A program made the translations under genes and the position numbers. Below, piece after piece: positions 8,981-18,140 of a DNA stretch of 64,000 nucleotides. Positions within the stretch are counted from its first letter, which is position 1, and the number at the start of each line of letters is the position of its first letter. The notes below the pieces were generated by a model. The model was not told where the DNA came from. It saw only the letters and a program-made list of their open reading frames with translations, and ran no database searches. Source of the DNA: Alteromonas sp. KUL42 (GTDB lineage Bacteria; Pseudomonadota; Gammaproteobacteria; Enterobacterales; Alteromonadaceae); NCBI RefSeq assembly GCF_006538325.1, contig NZ_BJKK01000001.1, positions 248,001 through 312,000 on the forward strand, given 5' to 3'.

Positions 8981-10597
8981 TCATTTAAGGTGGTGATTTA
9001 GTGTATTGACCAGTTGTGTACTGTCAATAGGCTTTGTTAGCACAGCGTCAAACCCCTTTTCTCGAAGAGTATCAGTTTCAATAATGACATCTGCGGTTAG
9101 CGCGATAACAGGTAGCGATGGAAAGGTAGATTTGATTTTTACCGTTGCTTCATCGCCTTGAATACCGGGTAGATTGATATCCATTAGAACTAAATCAACA
9201 GCATGAGTGTTAACATACTCAATGCCTTCTTCACCGGTACATACAATGGTGACAGGTACAGACAGTTTGTCACAGAGTGCTTTGATCACCGCTTGGTTAA
9301 TATAGTGATCTTCTACCACCAATACATTGGCATTCTTGTTTTCAAATACTTGTGCAACTAAGTCTATGGGCTGTTCATCGATATATTGATTCGCACTTAA
9401 TTCACTGACCGGTAAGGTCAAACTAATTCGGGTGCCTTCGTTTAGCTTACTACTTACCTTAATATGGCCTTTCATAAGTTCAGTCAGACGTTTTGAAATG
9501 TTCAGACCCAGCCCTGTCCCCTTAATTTGTTGGGCATTCTCCATGCGTTCAAATGGAGCAAACAAGCGTTTCTGATCTTCCTCGCTTATACCTATACCTT
9601 CATCGACCACAGTAAATACAAGGTTGCCATTTTTGTATTTAACATTAGTACGAACAGCTTTACCGGATGGCGTAAATTTAATGGCATTTAGTAACAAATT
9701 GAGGGCAATTTGGCTAAATTTGGTATCGTCAAAAAACAGCGAGTCGGGAACAGATGCGTCAATGCTTGACGAAAATTGAATATTACTGTCTTGTGCACGA
9801 ATACTTGCGAGTGAAAAAAGGTGAGCAAAAAAATCTTCTGTGTTTACCGCTCTTGGCAAAACATGCATCTTACCCGCTTCAATTTGATTGATATCCAGCA
9901 CTGAGTTAACTATCTCAAGCAAGCGTTCACCGCTTTTGGTTACATGAGATAAAGGCGTAACAAAGTTATCGGGTAGTGAAAGCTGTTTTGCTTCGGCTTC
10001 GAGTAAATGACTAAACGTATTAATCGCATTGAGTGGCGTTCTGATTTCGTGGCTAACATAGGAAAGAAAATCTGATTTGAACTGGTTTGTTCGTTCCAGC
10101 TCTTTGTTTTTTCTTTTTAGCTCTAAATGTGCAATTACGGACTTGCTAAGTGTTTTTAGCGATGCCTTTTGCGCATCGCTTAACGCTTTAGGTTTAGTAT
10201 CTATCGTACACAGAGTTCCTATGGCGTATCCTGAAGGTGTTATGAGTGGGGCGCCAGCATAAAAGCGGATGTCAGGAGGCCCTGCTACCAAGGGATTGTC
10301 ATGAAAGCGGTTATCTTCCAGTGCGTTTTGTACCTCAAATACATCCTCTTGCAAAATAGCGTGAGAACAGAATGCGATTTCACGGGAAGTTTCACAGGCA
10401 TCTAGTCCAATACGAGACTTAAACCATTGACGGTTGGGATCTACTAAGCTGATTAAAGCGATGGGCGTATCGCATATTTGTGAAGCAAGTAAGGTCAATT
10501 CATTGAACAATTGTTCTTCATCTGTGTCGAGCACGTCATAACTTAGGAGTTCCTGTACCCGTTCTTTCTCGTTTCTTGGTATTGGCGCAGACTTCAT
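8981..10597 (-). CDS. GAF-domain hybrid sensor histidine kinase with receiver
   Basis: A 538-residue soluble signalling protein. Order: GAF sensor domain (about 20-165, with FNELTLLASQICDTPIALISLVD and FCSHAILQED), short coiled coil, dimerisation domain with H-box SHEIRTPLNAI (about 178-190), ATPase domain with N-box NLLLNAIKFTPSG, G1 VVDEGIGIS and G2 KGTGLGLNI, then a C-terminal receiver (about 415-535) with VVEDHYINQ, phospho-acceptor Asp in LVLMDINLPG, and the conserved Lys in LTKPID. No TM segment is visible, so it should sense a cytoplasmic signal. Phosphate may move from the kinase His to its own receiver. It lies after a terminator and 23 bases before fau. The ligand and partner are unknown. 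Confidence 0.92.
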   Translation of the reverse strand: MKSAPIPRNEKERVQELLSYDVLDTDEEQLFNELTLLASQICDTPIALISLVDPNRQWFKSRIGLDACETSREIAFCSHAILQEDVFEVQNALEDNRFHDNPLVAGPPDIRFYAGAPLITPSGYAIGTLCTIDTKPKALSDAQKASLKTLSKSVIAHLELKRKNKELERTNQFKSDFLSYVSHEIRTPLNAINTFSHLLEAEAKQLSLPDNFVTPLSHVTKSGERLLEIVNSVLDINQIEAGKMHVLPRAVNTEDFFAHLFSLASIRAQDSNIQFSSSIDASVPDSLFFDDTKFSQIALNLLLNAIKFTPSGKAVRTNVKYKNGNLVFTVVDEGIGISEEDQKRLFAPFERMENAQQIKGTGLGLNISKRLTELMKGHIKVSSKLNEGTRISLTLPVSELSANQYIDEQPIDLVAQVFENKNANVLVVEDHYINQAVIKALCDKLSVPVTIVCTGEEGIEYVNTHAVDLVLMDINLPGIQGDEATVKIKSTFPSLPVIALTADVIIETDTLREKGFDAVLTKPIDSTQLVNTLNHHLK

Positions 10598-10622
10598 GAC
10601 CTTTTTATCTCAACCTTTTAGA

Positions 10623-10658
10623 CAATAAAAAAGGGGAATGTGTTACCACATTCCCCTT
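10623..10658 (-). terminator. Terminator after the nucleoside hydrolase gene
   Basis: A 12-bp perfect stem AAGGGGAATGTG/CACATTCCCCTT with a 4-base loop is followed on the minus strand by TTTTTTATTG. It separates the rbsK-nucleoside hydrolase pair from the kinase-fau pair. Confidence 0.93.
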
Positions 10659-10676
10659 AAGATTATCACAAGGCAA

Positions 10677-11618
10677 TTATAGTGCGTAGGTATCGATGAA
10701 TAATTGCTCTAATTCACCGTGGTTTACCTTAGTGGCTACTTTAATGGTGTTGGCTTCGTTCCACAGTGGGCTGGGCGTTGTACCTTTAGGCGCTACAACA
10801 GTTTGTCCTCTGTCCAGTGTACCTGTGCCTACGCGCACATGACCTTCAGTAAGCTCAAATAATTCAGGCTTTATAAGGTGCGCAATTGGGAAGGCATCGT
10901 GGAAGAAACATACGCGCTCTTCACGATTCTGAGAATAAAAGTCCATGTAGAACTGTGCACTTTCTTGTACAAAGCTGCCCAATTTTGGATTTTTCTCAGC
11001 AAGTACATCTACAAACGTTGGTGCAAATGGCACGTAGTTCGTTACGTCAAGACCAAACATTGTTAGCTCCCAGTCGGCAGCAAAAACAATTTCAGCAGCG
11101 TGCGCGTCATTCCAAATATTGGCTTCGGCGACAGGTGTAACATTACCAGGTACAAATGCAGCACCACCCATAATGCTCACGCCTTTTACAAGCTTAGGTA
11201 ATTCTGGCTCTAGGCGAAGTGCTAATGCTAGGTTACCCAATGGGCCAATAGCAACAAGGGTAATTTCGCCCGGGTATTTACGTGCCATGTCTACAATAAA
11301 CTGCGCAGAGCTGCGCGGGTCTAATTGTGTTTTTGGTGCTTCTGGTTTCATGTGACCAAAACCGTGCTCACCGTGAACAAAGTGTGCATAGGTAGACTCA
11401 GGTCCAACCCAAGGCATACCTACACCCTTAGTAACAGGAATGTCTTTGCCAGCAATTTCGCACAGAGTTAATGCGTTTTGCGCAGCCATAGTAACCGGAA
11501 CATTACCGTATACTGTTGTTAAGCCGAGTACTTCAATGTCAGGAGATTGAAAAGCGAAGAAAATCGCCATTGCATCATCAATACCCGGATCTGTATCTAA
11601 AATGATTTTATGTGCCAT
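10677..11618 (-). CDS. Inosine/uridine-preferring nucleoside hydrolase
   Basis: Hydrolyses ribonucleosides to free base and ribose in the cytoplasm. A 313-residue protein with the family N-terminal calcium-binding signature IILDTDPGIDDAMAI, the segment LTTVYGNVPV, VAIGPLGNLALAL, IMGGAAF, the NIWNDAHAAEIVF segment and the C-terminal HDAFPIAHLI carrying the catalytic His and a metal-binding Asp. It is most like the Rih/IunH group; which bases it prefers cannot be read from sequence. The ribokinase gene lies 23 bases upstream on the same strand, so the ribose released here would be phosphorylated by the neighbour. A strong terminator follows. Confidence 0.93.
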   Translation of the reverse strand: MAHKIILDTDPGIDDAMAIFFAFQSPDIEVLGLTTVYGNVPVTMAAQNALTLCEIAGKDIPVTKGVGMPWVGPESTYAHFVHGEHGFGHMKPEAPKTQLDPRSSAQFIVDMARKYPGEITLVAIGPLGNLALALRLEPELPKLVKGVSIMGGAAFVPGNVTPVAEANIWNDAHAAEIVFAADWELTMFGLDVTNYVPFAPTFVDVLAEKNPKLGSFVQESAQFYMDFYSQNREERVCFFHDAFPIAHLIKPELFELTEGHVRVGTGTLDRGQTVVAPKGTTPSPLWNEANTIKVATKVNHGELEQLFIDTYAL

Positions 11619-11641
11619 AAATTATTCTCTAATGCAGTTTG

Positions 11642-12538
11642 CTACTTCGCGTGTTTCGCTAGAAAACGATCCACTTCTTTTTGCGTTGGAATACTCTGTG
11701 CTGCGCCTTCGCGGGTAACCGCAATAGCTGAAGCTGCACAGCCACGTCTCAATGCTTGTTTAGCATCAGTGTGGTTGCTGTATGCCGAAAGAAAATACCC
11801 GATAAAGGTATCGCCTGCAGCAGTGGTATCTACAGCGTCAACAGAGAATGCTTTTACTTCAATAACATCGTTTTTACGCAGCATCATTACACCAGCTTTA
11901 CCCAATGTAATGATTACTTCGCAGTGCGACCACTGTTCTTTGAACACAGCCACAATATCTTCTAGTGATTCTTGTTCTGTGATGGCGGCAGCTTCAGTCT
12001 CGTTGACTATCAGCAAGTCCACACATTCAAGAGGTAGGCGTTTAACCGACTCGCTCATAGGGGCAGGGTTGAATGCCACTTTAAGCTGTTTTTCTTTGGC
12101 TTGACGAAGTATTTCTTCAATACTGCTGGTTTCGTTTTGCGTAAGAACCCAATCAGACGGTCTTGTGTCGTTTAACGCATGCATAACGGTTTTTGCGGTA
12201 ATGGTTTGGTTAGCACCGCCAAACAGCACAATGGCGTTTTCGCCACTTGGAGTAACTTGAATTATAGCGTGACCTGAAGGGGTTTCAGAGCATTTTACAC
12301 CGCGACAATCTACGCCTTTTTTGATTAGCGCTTGTTTAAACGCAGCGTCGTTCTCGTGAACGCTGCCCACGTGACGCACATCAGCGCCCGCTTGAGCGAG
12401 AGCAATAGATTGGTTTGCACCCTTGCCACCTAACAATGTTTGATAGTGGGTTGATGCCAGTGTTTCTCCAGGTTGCACAAAGTGCTCTACCTGATAAACG
12501 TGGTCAATATTGATCGATCCAAAATTTATTATTGCCAT
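11642..12538 (-). CDS. rbsK: Ribokinase
   Basis: Phosphorylates ribose to ribose-5-phosphate with ATP. A 298-residue PfkB-family kinase with the substrate loop GGKGANQSIALAQAGADV (about residues 37-54), FNPAP, LIVNETEA, and the ATP/catalytic signature DTTAAGDTFIGYF, in which the base Asp sits at AAGD. Forms an operon with the nucleoside hydrolase for nucleoside salvage, feeding RpiA and the pentose phosphate pathway. Its start is only 24 bases from the predicted 3' end of 6S RNA, so read-through from the strong 6S promoter may transcribe it; no separate promoter is evident in that gap. Confidence 0.93.
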   Translation of the reverse strand: MAIINFGSINIDHVYQVEHFVQPGETLASTHYQTLLGGKGANQSIALAQAGADVRHVGSVHENDAAFKQALIKKGVDCRGVKCSETPSGHAIIQVTPSGENAIVLFGGANQTITAKTVMHALNDTRPSDWVLTQNETSSIEEILRQAKEKQLKVAFNPAPMSESVKRLPLECVDLLIVNETEAAAITEQESLEDIVAVFKEQWSHCEVIITLGKAGVMMLRKNDVIEVKAFSVDAVDTTAAGDTFIGYFLSAYSNHTDAKQALRRGCAASAIAVTREGAAQSIPTQKEVDRFLAKHAK

Positions 12539-12562
12539 TTCTTCTTCCGTCGAAAGAGGGCG

Positions 12563-12740
12563 CTTCCCAGAATGCCGCTGTCCATGTTTCGCCCGTGAAC
12601 CGAAAAGTTCAGGGCGGAAGCATCACAACAACCGTAGGCTTCTCGATACGCGTCGAGCTTGCACAATAGTCATCGTTTCAACTTCCTAGGTTTAAAGCAT
12701 CGGCCAGGGACATGAATGAACTAGCAAACATCCCAGGAAA
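12563..12740 (-). ncRNA. ssrS: 6S RNA
   Basis: About 178 nt on the minus strand. The 5' end (TTCCTGGGATGTTTGC) and 3' end (GGCATTCTGGGAA) pair over 11 bp with only G-U wobbles, as the closing stem of E. coli 6S does. Other shared blocks in order are GTCCCTGGCCGAT, CGAGAAGCCT, CCCTGAAC...GGTTCA and CAGCGGCAT. 6S RNA binds sigma70 RNA polymerase in stationary phase. The genomic neighbourhood (ygfB, fau) supports it. The ends are estimated from the closing stem. Confidence 0.93.
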
Positions 12741-12744
12741 CATT

Positions 12745-12773
12745 GTTATATTAAACGCAACAGGGTATATCAA
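12745..12773 (-). promoter_or_regulatory. Sigma70 promoter of 6S RNA
   Basis: On the minus strand TTGATA (12773-12768) and TATAAC (12750-12745) are separated by exactly 17 bases and sit just before the inferred 6S 5' end. Close to consensus for a strong promoter. Confidence 0.82.
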
Positions 12774-13378
12774 ACGCGCGGCCCATTGAAGAGGGTCGTA
12801 CTAAACGCCGAGAAACAATTTTGCGTAGTGTTAATGAGCCTGTCGAAATTTATTCGATTTTTGCTGTACGCAGTTTAATGTTAAACGTTATTCAGGCTCG
12901 TATTACTGCTAAAAGAATTGAAAGTATTCTTGACCAGTTGGTCAGCAATTATACACGCATCTTCAATAAGCTCAATATTCACGAAAACAGCAAAGTTTGC
13001 TCGGTGAATATCGTACTTTCTTAACCTGACGGTTGCGAATGGAAATCCTTATCCAGTGGGCGAAAGTCTAGATGAAATGTAGGGAGGTTGCCAGTGAATG
13101 AGGCGCAAAAAGTAGATTCTTTCATTTGTTTGTTCAGCGAGTAAGCAACCCGATTACTTTTGAATCAAAGAAGAAAGGGAGCGTATTAAAACCTTTCACT
13201 TCCAATAACCAAATATTGCTAAAGTAGGCGTTACCTAATGAATTTTGCTAGTATTAGACACAACGTGTACAAAGGTGTTTCTTATTTCATGGTGCAAACT
13301 AGTAGCGACATTAATAGTGCTGCTTAGTCATGCAACCAGCGCCTTTAAACTCATTTATATTTCAACAGAGAATTTTTT
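12774..13378. other. 605-base region between ssrS and ygfB, no recognised gene; zapA not found
   Basis: In E. coli this interval holds zapA, divergent from ygfB. Here the minus strand is full of stops and no ZapA-like stretch is visible in any frame. The plus strand has one open frame from 12755 to 13024. Its usable part, from TTG at 12821, encodes 67 residues including the helical ARITAKRIESILDQLVSNY; it has no ATG start and no recognised relative, so it is not called as a gene. The remainder to 13378 shows only short reading frames. Confidence 0.6.
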
Positions 13379-13945
13379 GTGGATAAACAGCTCGATTACG
13401 ACAGTGTAAGCAACAAGCTATCTCAGCATGGCATTATTGTAGATGGTGCAGAAGTGCACGGCATTTTGTGCGGTATGCTTTGTGGTGGTATGTCACTCAC
13501 CGATCAGAAGTGGCTGGAAGCGTTAAGTGAAACTATTAATCAAGGAGATACATTTAACGATCAAGCTACCTTCACACTTAATAGTTTATTTAACCAAACC
13601 TGTCAGCAACTTCTTGAGCCAGAATTCGCCTTGCAGTTATTACTGCCGGAAGATCACGCGCCAATAAACGATAGAGGCACTGCGCTCATTAATTGGGTTC
13701 AGGGGTTTATGTTGGGTTTTGGTTTGCATCAGCAAGATTTAATGCAATGTTCTGAAGACGTAAAAGAAGCGCTAGAAGACTTTGCAGATATCGCGCGAAT
13801 GGAAGAGCCCATGGAAGCGGATGAAGAATCAGAGAAAGCGCTATTTGAAGTCATAGAATACGTTAAAGTGTCTGCAATTTTGTGTTTCAGTGAACTTGGG
13901 CAGTCGTTGCTTGATGATCAGCAAGATACGCCTTCAGTTCATTAA
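13379..13945 (+). CDS. ygfB: YgfB/UPF0149 family protein
   Basis: A 188-residue acidic cytoplasmic protein. The N-terminal motif VDGAEVHGILCGMLCGG and the central INWVQGFMLGFGL are the UPF0149 signatures. In Pseudomonas aeruginosa a YgfB relative affects beta-lactam resistance through ampDh3 expression; whether that applies here is not known. It starts at GTG with an AGAG ribosome site. The order ygfB-pepP-ubiH-ubiI downstream matches that of E. coli and related genera. Confidence 0.92.
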   Translation: MDKQLDYDSVSNKLSQHGIIVDGAEVHGILCGMLCGGMSLTDQKWLEALSETINQGDTFNDQATFTLNSLFNQTCQQLLEPEFALQLLLPEDHAPINDRGTALINWVQGFMLGFGLHQQDLMQCSEDVKEALEDFADIARMEEPMEADEESEKALFEVIEYVKVSAILCFSELGQSLLDDQQDTPSVH

Positions 13946-14051
13946 CAGATGTTCGTATCTGCTTAGGGTTAATTAGCCACATGGCCTGCTCAATTTTCAA
14001 AATCTGTATTTTGCGTTGGTCTCATTTCTGGTTGTATGAAGGTTTTCGCTT

Positions 14052-15368
14052 ATGATCAGTGCACTAGAGTTTATTGCACGCCAAGACAGATTACTCGCCC
14101 AATGCGAACCCAACAGTGTTTGTATTATTCCTGCGGCAAGCGTTGTCACGCGTAGTCGGGATACCGATTACCTGTTTCGTCAAGACAGCAACTTTTGGTA
14201 TTTAACCGGTTTTGAAGAGCCAAGCGCATGGCTTATATTGTCTAACCACCCGCGTTATGGCGAGCGCTACAGAGCTATGGTGGTAGCGGCGAAAGATAAA
14301 AGCGCAGAAATCTGGAGCGGAAAGCGCCTTGGGGCAGAGGCGGCTTTGTCTCGCTTTAGTCTAGACGAGGCATTTGAATTACAAGAGCTTGAAGACGCGC
14401 TACTTGAGTCACTTCAAGGTCATCAAAGTGTGTACTTTGCGCTTGGGCAAAACCGCGACAACGATGCGCTTTTCAAAGAAGCAATGTCGACCTTACAAGA
14501 CGCGCCAAAAGAGTCATTAGCGCCGGTTTCTGTTCATGACTTCAGGCCTATTTTACATGAGATGCGGTTATTTAAGTCGGCTTGTGAAGTGGCTGTTATG
14601 AAAGCGGCAGGCGAAATATCTTCCCGCGCTCACAAGCGTGCTATGCAATATGCCTCACCAGGTTGCTTCGAATATCAACTTGAAGCTGAAATTCACCACG
14701 AATTTGCTATGGCTGGAGCGCGTTCTCCGGCCTATAGCACCATTGTTGGCAGTGGTGAAAATGCCTGTATTTTGCATTACACCCAAAATGCTGCGGAAAT
14801 AAAGGACGGTGATTTGATCTTGATCGATGCCGGTGCAGAATATCAAGGGTATGCTGCAGACATCACAAGAACGTTTCCCGCAAATGGTAAGTTTAGTCAG
14901 CCGCAGCGGGATATTTATTCTGTCGTACTAAAAGCGCAACAAAGTGTGTTAGCCATGCTTGGGCCGGGTGTAACGTTGTCAGAGGCCATGCTGCACAGCG
15001 CGGAAGTTATTACGGAAGGCTTGGTTAACCTTGGTATTTTGCAAGGCAGTCTGGCGGAAAACCTTGAACAAGAAACTTGGCGTGATTACTACATGCATGG
15101 GTTAGGGCATTATTTGGGGTTAGACGTTCACGATGTGGGTAATTACAAGATAGAAGGGGAAGACAGACGTCTTAAACCATCTATGGTTATTACCGTTGAG
15201 CCCGGTATTTATATCAGTGAAGACAGTGATGTGCCCGAGCAATACAAAGGCATTGGTGTGAGAATTGAAGACGATGTTGTTATAACCGCAACTGGCATAG
15301 AAATACTTACCGCTGATGTTCCTAAAGAAATTGAAGAAATAGAAGCACTTATGGCGAGTTCTAGATAG
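14052..15368 (+). CDS. pepP: Xaa-Pro aminopeptidase P (M24B)
   Basis: Removes an N-terminal residue next to proline. At 438 residues it is the same size as E. coli PepP (441). It has the N-terminal non-catalytic domain with SRDTDYLFRQDSNFWYLTGFEEP, then the pita-bread fold with manganese ligands in LIDAGAEYQGYAADITRTFP (two Asp), the His of MHGLGHYLGLDVHDVG, and Glu residues in TVEPGIYI and GIGVRIEDDV. It lies 106 bases after ygfB and 54 before ubiH in the same direction, so it is likely part of the ygfB-pepP-ubi operon. Confidence 0.96.
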   Translation: MISALEFIARQDRLLAQCEPNSVCIIPAASVVTRSRDTDYLFRQDSNFWYLTGFEEPSAWLILSNHPRYGERYRAMVVAAKDKSAEIWSGKRLGAEAALSRFSLDEAFELQELEDALLESLQGHQSVYFALGQNRDNDALFKEAMSTLQDAPKESLAPVSVHDFRPILHEMRLFKSACEVAVMKAAGEISSRAHKRAMQYASPGCFEYQLEAEIHHEFAMAGARSPAYSTIVGSGENACILHYTQNAAEIKDGDLILIDAGAEYQGYAADITRTFPANGKFSQPQRDIYSVVLKAQQSVLAMLGPGVTLSEAMLHSAEVITEGLVNLGILQGSLAENLEQETWRDYYMHGLGHYLGLDVHDVGNYKIEGEDRRLKPSMVITVEPGIYISEDSDVPEQYKGIGVRIEDDVVITATGIEILTADVPKEIEEIEALMASSR

Positions 15369-15422
15369 CACTAGTGATTTACAGTACTAAAAAATAAAAC
15401 AAAGGACAGTGAGAGAACCTAA

Positions 15423-16778
15423 GTGACAGCGGTAGATGTAGTAATAGTGGGCGGCGGCATTGTTGGTGCTGTGTTAGCAAAAGGTTTGTCTGAAAACGTG
15501 GGGCTTAACGTTGCCCTTGTTGACGCCGCGCAGCCTCAAAAAGCAGAGGTTACCTTCACGGCGACGCATACCGAAACGTCAAAGTGCGAAGACAAACCAG
15601 TATTGTCAGATACACGAGTGATAGCCCTTGCAAGACGCACAGTGCATGAATTGGCAAACTTAGGCATAGACGTCAATGCACTATCCGAACTACAAGGTGG
15701 CGAACGCCCACCTGAAATCAAGCATATTGAAGTAAGTGATCAAGGGCATTTGGGGTTAGTTGACTTAGACTGTGATGATTATCGTATCGACGCCTTTGGC
15801 AAGGTGGTTTCACTTCGCGCGCTAACTCAATTGGCCATGAGCGTCAGCACTTCTTATGAACATATCGCGCCTGTTAAAGTCACCTCATTGATTCAGCACA
15901 AAGCACATACCACAGTTGTGCTTAGTAATAACCGTGAGCTAAAAGCCAAACTACTCATTTTGGCCGATGGTGGGCGTTCAGGGTTAGCAGAACAAGTTGG
16001 CATTACCAAAACCATTAAAGACTATCAACAAACGGCCATCGTATTTAACGTACATACCCAATTGCCCCACAATAACAAAGCGTATGAGCGATTTACGCCT
16101 ACAGGCCCTTTGGCGTTTCTTCCTTTCGATAGCAATATTTGTGGCGTAAACGCTTCAGGAAACGGTTTTTCTGTCGTGTGGACGGTTAATTCACATGAGG
16201 CAGAACAAATACTTGAGCTTAGCGATGGTGCATTTTTAGGTAAGTTACAATCAGAGTTTGGCTATCGCCAAGGCAAAATATTGCGAGTGAGTAACAAAGA
16301 AACCTACCCACTTGCGTTAACGTTTGCCGACGATGTGACTGCGCATAGAACGCTGGTTGTAGGTAATGCAGCGCAAGCGCTACATCCTATAGCGGGGCAG
16401 GGGTTTAACTTGGGCTTAAGAGACATCCATACCCTTGTTGAAACTTTAAAAGAAGCAAAGCAGCAGTGGCGCATAAACCAAGTAAAGGTTGATGAGTTGC
16501 AAAGCGAGAATCAACAACAGGCTATTGTTGACGGTGACGTTGACTTCGATGCAGGCACATTTGATATTATCCATCGCTATGCAAAGTGCCGCACTACCGA
16601 TAGGAACAACACCATGTTACTTACTGATACACTGGTACGTACCTTTTCAAATAGCTTTGCACCTACGGTGATGGGGCGAAATATTTCATTACTGCTGTTG
16701 GGGTTACTGCCATCGGCTAAATCCGCTTTTGTTAAGCAAACAACAGGCTACGGCAATGGTGCCGTGATACCTAGCTGA
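15423..16778 (+). CDS. ubiH: 2-octaprenyl-6-methoxyphenol hydroxylase-type monooxygenase
   Basis: FAD-dependent hydroxylase of the aerobic ubiquinone pathway, by family acting at ring C1. A 451-residue protein, longer than E. coli UbiH (392). It has the FAD dinucleotide fold VVIVGGGIVGAVLAKGL at the start, the middle motif LILADGGRSGLAEQVGI and the FAD-ribityl motif TLVVGNAAQALHPIAGQGFNLGLRD. The extra length is mainly in insertions: near residues 37-55 after the first fold and about 352-380 (QQWRINQVKVDELQSENQQQAIVDGDVDFD). The start is GTG. A paralogue (ubiI type) follows 65 bases downstream. The symbol rests on gene order plus family. Confidence 0.9.
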   Translation: MTAVDVVIVGGGIVGAVLAKGLSENVGLNVALVDAAQPQKAEVTFTATHTETSKCEDKPVLSDTRVIALARRTVHELANLGIDVNALSELQGGERPPEIKHIEVSDQGHLGLVDLDCDDYRIDAFGKVVSLRALTQLAMSVSTSYEHIAPVKVTSLIQHKAHTTVVLSNNRELKAKLLILADGGRSGLAEQVGITKTIKDYQQTAIVFNVHTQLPHNNKAYERFTPTGPLAFLPFDSNICGVNASGNGFSVVWTVNSHEAEQILELSDGAFLGKLQSEFGYRQGKILRVSNKETYPLALTFADDVTAHRTLVVGNAAQALHPIAGQGFNLGLRDIHTLVETLKEAKQQWRINQVKVDELQSENQQQAIVDGDVDFDAGTFDIIHRYAKCRTTDRNNTMLLTDTLVRTFSNSFAPTVMGRNISLLLLGLLPSAKSAFVKQTTGYGNGAVIPS

Positions 16779-16843
16779 TTTACACAAATAAGTGTAAGCA
16801 CTATTACGGTTGTGCAGATTACGTATTTATATAAGAGCAGAAA

Positions 16844-18016
16844 ATGCAACATGTTGATATTGCCATTGTAGGTGGCTCAATTGTAGGTTTAACTTTGGCG
16901 GCTGCATTAAAAGCGGTTGACGTAACGGTTGCTGTAATTGACAAGAACCCATCTTTTCAAGCGTTAGCGCCCAAGCCAACTGCCCGTGTGAGTGCAATTA
17001 ATCACGGAAATATTCGTGCACTTGAAGCGTTTGATGTTTGGTCTGGTGTGCAAGCTGACCGTGCTAGTCCCTATACGTCGATGCACGTATGGGATAAAGA
17101 CAGCTTTGGCGATATTAACTTTTCCTGTGACGACATAGGCAGTGACGCCCTGGGCGTTATTGTCGAAAATCAAGCCTTGGTAAATGCACTGGCACAAGCC
17201 ACATCCCAGCAAAATAACGTATTGCAAATTACCGCTGGTATAGAACGTATACTCGCGGGCCCGCTTCAAACTATGCTGATGTTGGATAATGGCGATGCGT
17301 TAAGTTGTCGTCTATTGGTTGGCGCAGACGGTGCGAATTCCTTGGTTAGGAGGGAATCTGGGCTTCCCATTACGTTTAAAGATTATGAACACACTGCTAT
17401 TGTGGCCAATATTAAAACCCGTGAGCCTCATAATGGTGTGGCCCGACAAGCATTTACACCCACCGGCCCGCTCGCTTTGTTGCCCATGGCATCGGGTGAT
17501 GTGTGTTCAATTGTGTGGTCTCAGCACACGCAAAAAGCGACAGAACTGATGACGTTAGACGATGACGCTTTTTGTCATGCCCTTACTGCAGCCTGTAATA
17601 GTGTATTAGGCCCCATAACGCTGGAAACAGAACGTGCAGCGTTTCCACTGACGATGCGTTATGCCAGACAGTGGGCGAAGGAAGGAGTTGTACTTGTAGG
17701 TGATGCCGCGCACACCATACACCCACTTGCTGGCCAAGGTGCTAACTTGGGAATGCAAGATGCACTGGCATTGGCCGCCTTACTGCAAGAACTTGTGCTT
17801 GCAGGCAAAGACATTGGGTTACTTAAGAATTTGCGCAGTTACGAACGAAGCCGTAAAACAGAAGCCATGAAAATGATAGCGGCTATGGATGGTTTTAAAT
17901 TCTTATTTGATGGTGATGATCCAATTAAAAAGCTGGTTCGCGGTATTGGCTTGTCTACTACTGATAAATTGGGCGCAATTAAAAATGCATTTGTCAGTCA
18001 TGCCATGGGGCTTTAA
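16844..18016 (+). CDS. ubiI: UbiI/VisC-type FAD-dependent ubiquinone hydroxylase
   Basis: A 390-residue flavin monooxygenase of the UbiH/COQ6 family: IAIVGGSIVGLTLAAAL (ADP-binding fold), LLVGADGANSLVRRESGL, and VVLVGDAAHTIHPLAGQGANLGMQDALAL. In E. coli the gene in this position (visC/ubiI) performs the C5 hydroxylation of the ubiquinone ring. Assignment to UbiI rather than UbiF rests on position after ubiH. It is shorter than the ubiH product and lacks its insertions. A rho-independent terminator about 80 bases after the stop ends the ygfB-pepP-ubiH-ubiI transcript. Confidence 0.88.
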   Translation: MQHVDIAIVGGSIVGLTLAAALKAVDVTVAVIDKNPSFQALAPKPTARVSAINHGNIRALEAFDVWSGVQADRASPYTSMHVWDKDSFGDINFSCDDIGSDALGVIVENQALVNALAQATSQQNNVLQITAGIERILAGPLQTMLMLDNGDALSCRLLVGADGANSLVRRESGLPITFKDYEHTAIVANIKTREPHNGVARQAFTPTGPLALLPMASGDVCSIVWSQHTQKATELMTLDDDAFCHALTAACNSVLGPITLETERAAFPLTMRYARQWAKEGVVLVGDAAHTIHPLAGQGANLGMQDALALAALLQELVLAGKDIGLLKNLRSYERSRKTEAMKMIAAMDGFKFLFDGDDPIKKLVRGIGLSTTDKLGAIKNAFVSHAMGL

Positions 18017-18094
18017 GCCTTTAACGGGTACAGTAAGTCTTTAACGGGTTCAGCAGCACATTGAACGATTAAGCATTGTGATAGCATAAACATA

Positions 18095-18119
18095 GGGATA
18101 CCCTTAGGTATCCTTTTTT
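18095..18119 (+). terminator. Terminator after ubiI
   Basis: GGATACC (18096-18102), loop CTTA, GGTATCC (18107-18113), then TTTTTT. It closes the ubiquinone operon. Confidence 0.88.
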
Positions 18120-18140
18120 AATTGTTATAAACGGCAACCA

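Noticed and set aside
10878..11355. Overlapping plus-strand frames inside the nucleoside hydrolase gene
   Set aside because: They are shadows of a well-supported minus-strand gene, with no motifs of their own.
12821..13024. zapA on the plus strand
   Set aside because: The residues do not resemble ZapA, and zapA should be divergent from ygfB on the minus strand.
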